Source: Chara braunii (taxonomy: Eukaryota > Streptophyta > Charophyceae > Charales > Characeae). From it: DNA of 29,889 nucleotides. Shown one piece after another: positions 9,433 to 18,315 of this stretch (within the stretch, counting starts at the first letter, position 1; every line of letters starts with the position of its first letter). Location: assembly GCA_003427395.1 (NCBI GenBank), contig BFEA01000581.1, positions 394,843 through 424,731 on the forward strand, given 5' to 3'. Position numbers and translations under genes: made by a program. Under the pieces are notes generated by a model. The model had not been told where the DNA came from, ran no database searches, and saw only the letters and a program-made list of their open reading frames with translations.

Positions 9433-9440
9433 TATAAAAG
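9433..9440 (+). promoter_or_regulatory. TATA-like box, antisense to the element
   Basis: TATAAAAG followed by GAGTAAGGG lies in otherwise ordinary sequence on the plus strand. It fits the TATA consensus well, with a pyrimidine-rich stretch about 30 bases downstream. If used, transcription would run rightward, antisense to the element. On the minus strand the same spot reads CTTTTATAAACCC, a poorer TATA. No experimental sign exists; this is motif reading only. Confidence 0.25.
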
Positions 9441-11234
9441 GAGTAAGGGAATTATCACTCAGTTCCCTGCCTCCAGGACTCCGCCTGAGTCCCGGCAGAG
9501 CTCCAGCAATCGGTGGGACAACCTCCCACAAAGGCCTCGGCCCGGATTACGGGCCACACGCCCGCCTGCCGCCTTCCTCTCAGAGCCAAAGGACCAGACT
9601 TTTAGAGTAAGAAGGGCAGGATAAGGGAGAGTAAGACTCTCAAACTCAGGAAGGACACACTCAGACTCACGCGAGAGGGCCTTCGAGTCTTCAACGCCTA
9701 GGGGCCCCGCAATGGCAACGAAAATACTCAACAGCTCGGTCAACAAATGGTTACCTGCTGGTTGTTGACTCCCTAACTACCTCCTCAAACTATGCCGGCG
9801 GCCTTCCTCGCAGTCCGACCACCTCCCTTGTACTACACCCTTACTCCCCGCGACGAGGCTGCCGCCCACAGCCTCACCTGTGCGTACTCAAGGTAGCACA
9901 GTGGTCTGCCGCAACCTCGGTAGTCTCTGCAGCGAAAGGGCTGCAACAACCCCAATAGCGGACGTGCAGCTGCAACCTGGCCAAGTTCAAACTTTAGCTC
10001 TTCTTCCCCCGACCGGCCGTGGGTTGGCAGCCCCCTGTCGCTCCTTCCCGGCCAACTACCCTCCTGCAATCCTCGTGGCTCTCCGGGCGTTATCTCCACC
10101 CCACCAAGCCTTGCTGAGTGAACAAGCACAGTACCACACAGGTAAGGTCCCTCAGTAACGTACGGGCCCCTCCCGCAACACCTGCAGCATAGGCAGCCCG
10201 TTGGTCCACAGGTAGTCCAAGCTTTCACGACCTGTCCCCTGCCAACTTTCCGACGGGGCGACTGACTCATCGCTCGAGAGTAGGTTCTCCCTCGCAAGGA
10301 TAAGTGCCCGCTCTTCCCCTCCGTTGCTTGCTCCGCGGCTGGCCTCACAATGCTTCCAGCGAAGGACGAGCAAACTCGAATGAATCTTCCACTGGAGTCG
10401 GGGCAAGTACAATGCGACCGGGAAGCACTCTGAAAAGGACTCATATCACACTACCAACAGGTAAGTACCCCTCTTCGCGCCTACCTCACACTCCTCCCGT
10501 TCAAACCCGTCGACTAAACAGGTAGCCTTCAATCGCTAGGCTCGCCCCCCCCCACTACTTCCCTCCGTGGGATGAGCTAAACCGAATGAATCCTTGGTAA
10601 GAGATCAGCCAGGTGCGTACTCCCTTCCCTTGCCTTCCTTTACTAACCAAATACCCGAAATGGCGATGAATGTTCCTCTGGAACACAGCCAGATGCCTCC
10701 AAATCCCGCCCCCCGCTTCTAACCGTCCCACTTGCGCAGCCCCTTCTCCCCCTAACTGTCAAACTAACACCTTACTACCAAAACTGACACCGCCGTCGCA
10801 CTCGTGATGGCAGAAAACCCCGAATTAGCCCCTTTCCTCCCTTAACCCGTAGAGGAACGCGTAAGGTAAGTGTTCCTCCTCACCATATCCTTCTCCCCGT
10901 CACCTCGGCGTACGCCCTTCTCCCTGTCATCTCCAGCTCCCTGTGCCTCACGCGCACCTACCACCCCTTCCCGTCTGGGTTCGCCCTGCCTCCCAGCACT
11001 CTACGATTCGAGTTGTCATCAACAAAGCCCCGCAACGCACCTCTCGGTCGTTCCGCAACATTCGACAATCTCGCTTGTCACAGAGAAACTCTTCGAAGAA
11101 AAAAAAGGGAAAAGGGCACAGGTTGAGCGATAACTAATCCTTAAAAACTCTCCCGCCCCGGCTCTTCGGCTCCGCCGCTCGGCAACCCGCCTTCTAGCTA
11201 CAACTACCGCTTCCTCCCCCCCCTACCTCACTAC

Positions 11235-11900
11235 TATCTTCGCGCGAACTTGGTCTATTTTGAGGCCGGGTTCGGGCGGGCATCTCCGGCCCATGCGGCC
11301 AACTTCAGCGGTTAATGCCCCGGCCCCCCTTTTTCCCGAATCGTGTGTATCATCCTTACACAGGGACTGTGCAAACCTCCCCTGTATCGTTCCGATCTTA
11401 GCGAATACCCCAACGGACTTTCACCGAGCCACGCGCCGACGGCCCTGCCGCACCCCCAAGATCCAGCGGCCCCTCTTTTCACTCCCCTCACACGCGCCTC
11501 CCCCGTATTGCGTCCGGGTTCATTCCCGGACTCCTCACACATCACCCGTGCGCCGGGGCTACGCAAATCTTCTCAGTATTACTTTAGTATCCACGAATGT
11601 CCCAACGGGCCTCCGCCACATCAGCACCCCGGCGGCCTCTCAGAGTTTGGGCGGCCTCACTGCCACCCCACCTTACCGTCCTCGCGCGCACCTGGTCTCT
11701 TTTTTAGGCCGAGTCCAGGCAAGTGCTCCTACTACCTGCCTTGGACTTTAGCAATCGGCAGGGCGCTCAGGCCCGTCCCCCTCCTCTGCCTACCGTGTGC
11801 GTGGCCCGGTTCACGTCCGGATTCACTCCGGATTCTTCGCACTCCCGCCCGGCACAGGGGCCAAACAATTCTTCTTTACGTCACTCCCAGATCTCCTTAG
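11235..11900. repeat. Diverged direct duplication, period about 450 bp
   Basis: The segment from CGCGCGAACTTGGTCTATTTTGAGGCCGGGTTC (split: CGCGCGAACTTGG at about 11239, then TTGAGGCCGGGTTC) resembles the segment near 11690 with CGCGCGCACCTGG and TTTAGGCCGAGTCC. A second related pair is GTCCGGGTTCATTCCCGGACTCC near 11513 and GTCCGGATTCACTCCGGATTC near 11815, each a short inverted repeat (CCGG...CCGG). The similarity is partial, so this is an old or mosaic repeat. Confidence 0.45.
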
Positions 11901-12203
11901 CGGCCGCGTCAGCAAGTTGGCCAGCCCTCCGAAGAGTTCGACTTCTTAACTTTTGGTCCCTCGACCCCCACCATCCAAGCTAGGCGGGGCGTAACCCACG
12001 ATACGTGGGTATACCCAAGCGAACTGGGCTGCTGGCCCCAAGGCGCGGTCAACCGCCCCTCAACGGCTCCATCCTTCGCGGGAACTTGGGGTGGCCTCCG
12101 AAACAAAGGAAGAGGATCACTCGGACGGGAGAACGAGCCGCAGGCCCTGCTAGTCCTCCTGCAGCCTAGCAGCGCGGACCTGCGGCCGGGCTCCCTCGCC
12201 AAA

Positions 12204-12388
12204 CCCCCCAAAAAAAAGAACAAAAAAAAAAAAAAAAAAAGAACAAAAAAAAAAGGGGATAGTCCCGCGGGACCCTCAACCCCTTTTCTTCTCACCGCTC
12301 CATTGCTCCTGTGTCGCCTTCCGCCGGACTCGAACCTCGTACCTCTACCATACAAACCCAGTGTTGTAACCTATACGGCTAAGCCCAA
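12204..12388 (-). repeat. Possible SINE: tRNA-like head with (TTTTTTTTTTGTTC)n tail
   Basis: Read on the minus strand from 12388, TTAGCCGTATAGGTTACAACAC resembles a tRNA D-arm/A box. GGGTTTGTATGG follows like an anticodon arm (a TGT triplet sits where the anticodon would be). Then comes GAGGTTCGAGTCC, a perfect B-box consensus GGTTCGANTCC. About 60 bases later the sequence ends in long T runs broken by GTTC (12207-12254). The acceptor, anticodon and T stems do not pair well, so this is not a functional tRNA gene. A tRNA-derived SINE with a T-rich tail fits best; a decayed tRNA-Thr-like fragment is the alternative. Confidence 0.4.
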
Positions 12389-13022
12389 GCCTGTAACCAG
12401 CAGGCGCGGTTTCCCATACAAAGTGGTGCCACGCGGCGTTTCGGGCAAAAATACCGCTCCGGCCGTCCTCTCACCCGACATTCCCCATGGCCCCTAAATG
12501 TCTGCGCCGGCCTACCAGCCTGTGCCCCTGCCGTCCCATACGCCTCTCGGTGCGCCAATCCTGCCACCGGTCACGCGCGCCAACCAAAAACAAGAAGAGA
12601 AGCCGACTCTTACCCCTAACCAGACCCGTAACATGGTCCGGGCCGGTCGACTAGACCGGCCGCCTACTTCAACCAAGAAAAATCACACGCGCGCCTCAAA
12701 ATTGCGCGCCCACATACTCCCTACCGGGACAAGGCAGACCTTTGCCTGCGCGCGGGGAACCCTCACATTTCCGCACGGGCACTCAAAATCCAGGCTAACC
12801 GAGCCTTTCTGTCACTTGCAAAAACCAGGGCGGATACCCTTGTAAGGGTATTCGCGCCGACAACTTACTGGACCATATTAAGCGACGTCCCCGTCGCGTC
12901 GCCAAATCAAAAGCTATAGATTTCCTCACATTCCAAGTGCTGACGAGATCAGAACCAATTCGATTAGCCGACGGATTAGGGTTGAGGCCTCCATCAAAAG
13001 GTGCCAACACAACTATATGCTT

Positions 13023-13080
13023 CCAGGGTTTCAACCTGGGTCCCCATAGCCCTGACACTAGGACGCCGGTGTATTACGCG
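13023..13080 (-). other. tRNA-like fragment with a paired T arm
   Basis: On the minus strand CCAGG-TTGAAAC-CCTGG (13039-13023) is a perfect 5-bp stem with a 7-nt loop, like a T arm. It is preceded by ACACCGGCGTCCTAGTGT, which can fold as a small arm. The B box is imperfect (GGTTGAAACC) and no acceptor stem closes it. It may be a second tRNA-derived repeat near the one at 12204-12388, or chance. Confidence 0.2.
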
Positions 13081-14933
13081 TCAATACTACAACATAAGTT
13101 CCAAAGGCCCACAAACCATCCTCCCCCATTTTGTCCTAGACAACCGCCGGCCTCTCGTTGGGTGTCCCAAGTAGCCTCTCTCTCGTAGACAGAGTCATAA
13201 CTAGGGACTTGGGCTTTGAATGGGACCTATGAAGGCATTCTTGCCTTCTTCCAGCAATTCTCTCACCATCAAGCAAAATACATACATATAGCTTATAACC
13301 TCTCTCGGCCTTTTCTGCAGTCTAGTACAAAAACGCCAGGTCTCCGTCTAAGCTCACCATAGCTTGGGCGATCGGGCCAGGTCTACGGCCCCCCGCATTG
13401 TTACCTTAGCGGCGGTATCCTTCAGTTGGTTATACAACGATAGGCGTTTTTCCCGACCATCAGTCAGCCAGGATTTCCCAAAAGACTCGAATCCTATCCT
13501 GCGAAGTAATTCCTCTGGGGCAGGCAACTCCCCTTAAACTCTTATCTCGCGGGCCCGCAACCAGGTTGTGCCGGCTAGTAGCCCTCCACTAGGGGTTGCG
13601 CCCAGGTGGCACTAAACTTTACCGTTAGCTTGGTATTCCTCCAAACATGTCTCAGAATCAGCACAGGTGGTCGGGCAGGGCATCACGAACAATCTACAGG
13701 CCACTACGGGACTATGCAGGGGTCAGAAGGCATTTACCGGCCCTCCTATAATAGGCACGGCATCCTTCGCTCAATCGCAAACAGTCTCCCCGCCGGATCC
13801 ACAAGGTCGCGGCTCCTGACTTGATCAGAGCCAGCAGTCGCCCATTCCGAGGCATCTCTCGCCCTTTTCAAACATTTCAAGTAAACATGGTTCCCTCTCG
13901 TCAGGCTTTATCAACACAAACAGTGCTTTCCATACCACTCAAAATTTTCCCACCCTTACTCGATGAAGGGTGCCTCTCACAAAAGATTTCACAGCCATCT
14001 CTTCTCTGTATGGGATGACTCTTCACACGACCTCTTCCAAAACCATGAAGGGGCCTCCAGACAATGCAATTCCCACCTTCCAGCACCATGAAGGGGGTCT
14101 TAACCATCAAACAACTCAACCTGGGGGACCATCTTCTGGGTCCTTGTACAACTTATACAACGGCGTTTAGTATGACCAAGCATGGTAATTTTTGAATCCA
14201 TCAATCCCGTAGGATTCTCACAGTTTTCTCACAAACAGGCTGCGCTTCCCCTCCTTATACTCTGCCTTCTCGTCCGCTTGTGGGCAGAATGCACGAGTAT
14301 ACCGGAGGGTAGGCAACTTTACAGCTTACATAATCATGCCCATGAGATGTATCCTGTACACCCCTCACACAAAGCCAATCATACATCAGGATAAAACCAC
14401 ACATGTGAGAGTGATAGTGGTCGTCACAAGACAAGTCCCATACAGTCTCAACTCATGATACATTCGGGGAGTAAAATGTCTCCCTCAAGACTCAAACACA
14501 AACGCTCAACTCAAACTCTGTCCACCTGAGCACGGCTCCCGATCCCACTGTACACCCGTGGAACACGCTCGGGGACACAACATCTACCCAAAATCCAATG
14601 GGTGCCTAACCCCCTGTCTCACCCGACTAGGGAAACTCATACCCCAGTCTCTCCCAAAACTCAAATAACCTCTGCACTGTGAAATTACCAATGGACTGAA
14701 TAGTCCTATGTGTCCTACGGCCGATCCTCATCTCCTAAGTCGTGGCCCATGAAAGAAAGCTCAAGGAAACCACAATCAACTATGTATGCATAAGCAGGCA
14801 GGGACTTATCCTACCACCTCTAAAGCATGCACACATCTAAGGCCCCCGCAGCCAACTAAACATATATACACCTCCGACCCGCCCCCTGTGTGCCAAATAC
14901 TCCGACCCTACTGACACATAGACAGACTAGTCC

Positions 14934-16428
14934 CTACTTACACAATTCCTCCTGGTTCTGCCTATATAACCGAGCCCTGCCCCCATCTGGAGCTCGCTCT
15001 ACTATCCTGCCTTGCCTATCATAGAACTTGCCGTCGACCTCTGCAACCCGCCCCTCGGCCTTATCCTCAAGGAGTTCTGGACAGTCCATGGCCCTGTGCC
15101 CTTCCTTCTTGCACCAAAAGCAGGAAGTATCGTGCCACCTGGCGGTCTTCTTCTTTCTCCCCTGCGAACTCGATGCCGAAGGCGCCCCCACAGCCTCAGT
15201 AGTCACCTCATGACACGAGGGCAATCCCATATGGCCTTGAGGTTCGGGCTCCATGGCCTCAGCACCCTCACTCCCTCGTACGGCTGTGCCCACTAGCCTC
15301 AACTCTTGGGGTCCCTCCTCAAGAGGCCTCTCCGTCACAATCACCGCCTCATCCCCACATGATCCTGATAGCTGGGAGCCTGCCATGGTGGCCGGCTCAC
15401 TCGTGACCCCCTGCTGCTGCTGCCGCTCCGAATCAGACCCTCCTGAGTCTCTCCCTGTGGCCCAAGAGCCCAGCTCCGCCCTCAGCTCTCCCAACCTCGG
15501 GACATGCTCTGGAGCGTCGCATCTCTGAGGCCCCTCCTGTGGCGTGCCTATCCCCATGGCTGCCGCCAGCTCATGCAAACGCGAACCTCTCCTCTCCGTG
15601 GACATAGCCATAAGCGACTCCTGTGCGCCGCCCACCTCTCAAGCCGTGTCCAAGGGCACCTTCTCCACGGGCTCAGCCTGTCGAGGGACCTCCACTGCTG
15701 CTCCCTGGCAAGGCGAAGCACGCATCCCTCGACCCTGGCCATCGGCACCGGCTCGTCCCGCCTGACTAGACTCCCAGGCTGCTGAAAGCCTATCCACAAC
15801 GGTCGCCATCTCCCCAAATCTCCTCTCCCACTCAACCTCTCTGGCCTAGCTCCTCGCCTTTTCCTCGGGAAGTTGAGTAGTCAGGTGCTCCACCTCCAAC
15901 TCTTTGACCCTGAGCTCATTGCTGAGTAGATTATACCACTGGAAGCAAGTAACTGCCGTCTCGCATACCCTCCAATCCATGCGCTCCATTGCCTGCCTGG
16001 TCGCGGAGAACCCCAAGTCCCCCATCTCCCTCAGCTCACCCATCTCCTCGTCCGCCTGTCCTGCCTCTCGTGACCTCTGGCGGGCTGCATCCCTCTGGCT
16101 CTCATTCCTTTGCCCACAACTCGTCGATCCTCTGCTCGCTCGTCTTGGGCTCGACCGGCGGTGTCGGCTCCATTCTTGCTGCCTCCATCTTAGCCTGCCT
16201 CGCATGTATTTCATCCAGACGGACCCGCACTCGGGCGGACTTCTCTTCACGGGTCTCTCTTGGGGCTCCCCTCACTTGCGGCCCCTGGCCTTCCGGAGTC
16301 GACGCCTCCGCCCCCATCTCCTCGCTCGCGCATGGCACTACTGGCGGTAGCTCCGCTGGAACGGGCTCCTCAATAACTGGGCTCCTGGTCACGTGCGTGG
16401 CCGATGGTAAGTCAAGGGGCACCTCCAT
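14934..16428 (-). pseudogene. Second Gag-like protein, C-terminal part: coiled-coil-like stretch and CCHC zinc knuckle (broken)
   Basis: This continues the 17605-16439 frame after frameshifts near 16545 and 16430. One segment (16428-16102) is acidic and Pro-rich, then charged. The frame shifts again near 16105 and runs from about 16100 through a TAG at 15846-15848 and a TGA at about 15639-15641 to a TAG at 14934. Before the TAG lies a heptad-like stretch (MDWRVCETAV, NELRVKELEVEHLTTQL), probably a coiled coil. Near the end is CFWCKKEGHRAMDC, a complete CX2CX4HX4C knuckle (Cys172, Cys175, His180, Cys185 of the 15635 frame), followed by a conserved-looking FYDRQGRIV. Zinc knuckles of this kind bind retroelement RNA. 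It lies downstream of integrase, where an env-like or accessory frame is sometimes found, so a second nucleocapsid-like protein is inferred. Confidence 0.7.
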
Positions 16429-16438
16429 CCTCGCTCTC

Positions 16439-17605
16439 TCACACGCTCCCTGACCCTCGCCTCTGCCTCCTGCTCAGGCATAGTGGTGGCCTCAGGGGGA
16501 GAGTCCGGAATCTCCTCACTGCCTGGCTCGGGAATCCCCTCTGGCCATACTGTGCTGGCTCAGGAACTGGGGAGCGTGGCGGGGTATCGTCCCCGTCCGT
16601 GATCACCTCCCCGCCCTGAGGCCATACCGGATCCGGTTGCTCGACTGCCATCTCAGGATCCTGCGGCTCCTCTCGGTCTCGCATGTCCGTCTCCGTCTCG
16701 GGGTCCAAAGGCTCCTCCAATGACACATAGCACGTCGGCTCAACTGAGCCCTCCCCCAATCGTGAGGCCTCCCATCGAGATGCATCAAGATGAGTCGCTA
16801 AGCTTCGGAATGGCGTCTCTCTTCGTATATCCTGTTCCTGTGCTGATGGTAACGGTGAGGGCGGTCTCAGCTCCTCGCCCGTAATCCGTCGAAACTCAAC
16901 CGCCCGGAGGCCACAAGCAGGGAACGACTCCTCGGCCAATGCGGGCCCTGCGGGCTCACCCTCCCGCTGTGCTGGGGCCCTCCCCCTCTCTCTGGCCAGT
17001 CCCACCTCTCTCGGTGTCGGTTCCCTTGGCCTCTTGCTTCGCCGTCGCCTCTCGACCCTGGGCTCGTGCCCCTCGCACTCTGGCCGTCCAAACGTCCTCC
17101 TGAGCTGGGCCTGGCAGTCCTCCCAGTCTCGGGCCCTCTCCCAAATCTGTTTGGCCACTGGCCTCTCTGCCCCCCTCGTCCAGATAAGTAGGGCCTGCAC
17201 GCACTCCTCCCGCGCAATCCCCTGACTCAACATGTAATGCTCATATGCGGGAATGAACTCCTCCGCGTTCCCTTCCTCCAATCGAATGGGCATGCCATCG
17301 TGCCCTCTAGGGGAAGCTCTCAATCTCTGCATCCCGGCCTCCACGTCCTGCCAAGCCAGGGCCTCCTCACATATCTGTGCGACAGGCTCCTCTAACCGCC
17401 CTACACCCCTCAAGTGGTGAATCCTCTCCGCCACTGACCACCCTCTCTGTGCCGCATGGTCCCGATATACGTCCAAGAAGAGCTCGATGTTGTCGTCATC
17501 GAACTCAAGCGTAGGCTCCCTCCTAGGCGGCTCGTGCTGCTCGCCCCCTCCCGCTATCCTCTGGAGCCCCTGGCATGGCCGTGTGTCCCTCCCGCCCCTC
17601 TGCAT
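16439..17605 (-). CDS. Second Gag-like protein, N-terminal part with a duplicated helical module
   Basis: I take the Met at 17605 (MQRGGR). The frame is open further up to 17767, but that part reads like untranslated sequence, and a possible acceptor TTTTCGAAGGCAG ends just before it, so a spliced mRNA is plausible. Residues 33-95 and 107-171 are two diverged copies of one module. Each has F, then Y four residues on, G eight later, then PVA(K)QI, E, A, W and a final RL/RR, in matching order. The pattern (helical, Trp- and Arg-rich, about 65 residues) resembles Gag capsid-like segments of plant retroelements. After residue 180 it turns charged and disordered. The frame is lost near 16545, where the adjacent frame continues a better protein. 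I know no named family; function is inferred from position and the CCHC knuckle downstream. Confidence 0.65.
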   Translation of the reverse strand: MQRGGRDTRPCQGLQRIAGGGEQHEPPRREPTLEFDDDNIELFLDVYRDHAAQRGWSVAERIHHLRGVGRLEEPVAQICEEALAWQDVEAGMQRLRASPRGHDGMPIRLEEGNAEEFIPAYEHYMLSQGIAREECVQALLIWTRGAERPVAKQIWERARDWEDCQAQLRRTFGRPECEGHEPRVERRRRSKRPREPTPREVGLARERGRAPAQREGEPAGPALAEESFPACGLRAVEFRRITGEELRPPSPLPSAQEQDIRRETPFRSLATHLDASRWEASRLGEGSVEPTCYVSLEEPLDPETETDMRDREEPQDPEMAVEQPDPVWPQGGEVITDGDDTPPRSPVPEPAQYGQRGFPSQAVRRFRTLPLRPPLCLSRRQRRGSGSV

Positions 17606-17802
17606 GACTGCCTTCGAAAAGTCAGACTTGCACAACAGGCGAGAGACAACACACAGGCACACAGCAGGGTCAGCAACTGAGCCATTGGCCCAGGGAAATC
17701 CCACATTCTCTCCACACCCATCCATTTCAATCACCCCTAGCACCTGACCTGGGTAATACCTAGGCAAGACTCTATTCCTAACGAGGTCTCATGGCCCCTT
17801 AC

Positions 17803-18315
17803 CTATTCCCTGGCCACGAACTTCTTCAGCCTTGTCCCTGATACCCAGTCCTGCCACCCTGCACCATCCAGCTCAGAGTTTTCGATTTGGTAGGCCCCAA
17901 ACTCGCCACACCGCACGATCCTATCGGGTCCCAACCACCGCTTATCTAGCTTCCTGGACCACTGTTTTTCCAGCGAGGAGTCATACAATAGTACCACGTC
18001 TCCAACCTTCAGCGGGTCCTTCCTTATTCGGGTCATCTGGTACCATCTCATCTTGTCTTCTATACGACTTCTCTCTACCTGACCAGCGGCCTCTTGTAAC
18101 CTTTCTTCAGCGGCCCCCACCTGCCGTGCCCGTATATCGATCAGTTCTTCAAAGGACAGGTTCACTTCCAGGTCCTGGCGCCTCCACGTCTTCATAAAGC
18201 TTTCTATGGGAAAGGTGGCATGCCTCCCGTACCATAGAGTGGCCGGCGCATACTTCGTAGTCCTTTTTACTGTAACATTCTCCACGAAGAATGCTGCTCT
18301 CAGGAACTTCGGCCA
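17803..18315 (-). CDS. Integrase C-terminal part with GPY/F-like module
   Basis: This continues the integrase frame after a TAG at 18316-18318. It begins with WPKFL and includes KYAPATLWYGRHATFPIES, the conserved segment after the catalytic core that often reads SPxxLxYGxxPxxP in gypsy integrases. A helical linker (EELIDIRARQVGAAEERLQE) follows. Then comes DPLKVGDVVLLYD and RKLDKRWLGPDRIV, the GPY/F module, with LKKF near the end. This region contacts target and viral DNA. The frame ends in TAG at 17803-17805, and a GTAAGG donor-like sequence starts on the very next base. No chromodomain is visible, which argues against a chromovirus. Confidence 0.85.
   Translation of the reverse strand, partial: WPKFLRAAFFVENVTVKRTTKYAPATLWYGRHATFPIESFMKTWRRQDLEVNLSFEELIDIRARQVGAAEERLQEAAGQVERSRIEDKMRWYQMTRIRKDPLKVGDVVLLYDSSLEKQWSRKLDKRWLGPDRIVRCGEFGAYQIENSELDGAGWQDWVSGTRLKKFVARE

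Larger units (their letters stand above)
5103..10254 (-). repeat. 3' LTR (visible homology with the 5' LTR)
   Basis: Starts TGTCGAGCGC at 5103 and matches 24779 onward to the window end. The offset is 19,676 at first. It becomes 19,627 after a net 49-bp gap near 5621-5685 (shorter in the right copy), then 19,635 after an 8-bp length change near 6302. The first about 275 bases show 14 differences, 12 of them transitions. From 6591 to 10013 I see no difference at all, including about 15 Ns at 7211-7421. Differences resume at 10014. The right end of this LTR is not defined, because its partner runs off the window at the point matching 10254. Visible LTR length is already over 5.1 kb, long for this class. 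Confidence 0.85.
8155..10872 (+). other. Five scattered copies of a GGTAAGTACTCC-like motif
   Basis: The motif occurs at 8155 (GGTAAGTACTCTC), 10141 (GGTAAGGTCCCTC), 10460 (GGTAAGTACCCCTC), 10613 near GGTGCGTACTCCC, and 10865 (GGTAAGTGTTCCTCC). Most are preceded by CA or AA and followed by pyrimidine-rich DNA, so they look like plus-strand 5' splice sites. They could also be remnants of a repeat unit. The first two have identical or near-identical partners in the right LTR (27790 and 29776). Confidence 0.4.
10255..14933. other. Non-coding region: rest of 3' LTR plus 3' untranslated region
   Basis: No convincing protein frame is seen on either strand. Somewhere here the 3' LTR must end next to a polypurine tract. 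Two candidates are visible. The first is TTGCGCA ending at 10738, beside a plus-strand CCCCTTCTCCCCC run (minus GGGGGAGAAGGGG). The second is CCCGACA ending at 12480, beside TTCCCC, which would give the LTR matching TGTCG...CGACA ends. Neither can be confirmed without the far end of the 5' LTR. Frames such as 11260-11751 and 11343-11900 are Pro-rich artefacts of GC-rich DNA. Confidence 0.5.

Noticed and set aside
12321-12388. Functional tRNA-Thr gene
   Set aside because: The B box is perfect, but the acceptor, anticodon and T stems do not pair, so only a tRNA-derived fragment is claimed.
14934-17605. Envelope gene
   Set aside because: The position fits, but there is no signal peptide, no clear membrane segment in the main frame and a CCHC knuckle is present, so Gag-like is the better call.
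15012-17747. Long plus-strand frames opposite the second Gag and Pol
   Set aside because: Ser/Pro/Leu-rich shadows of GC-rich minus-strand coding sequence; no motif is recognised in any of them.
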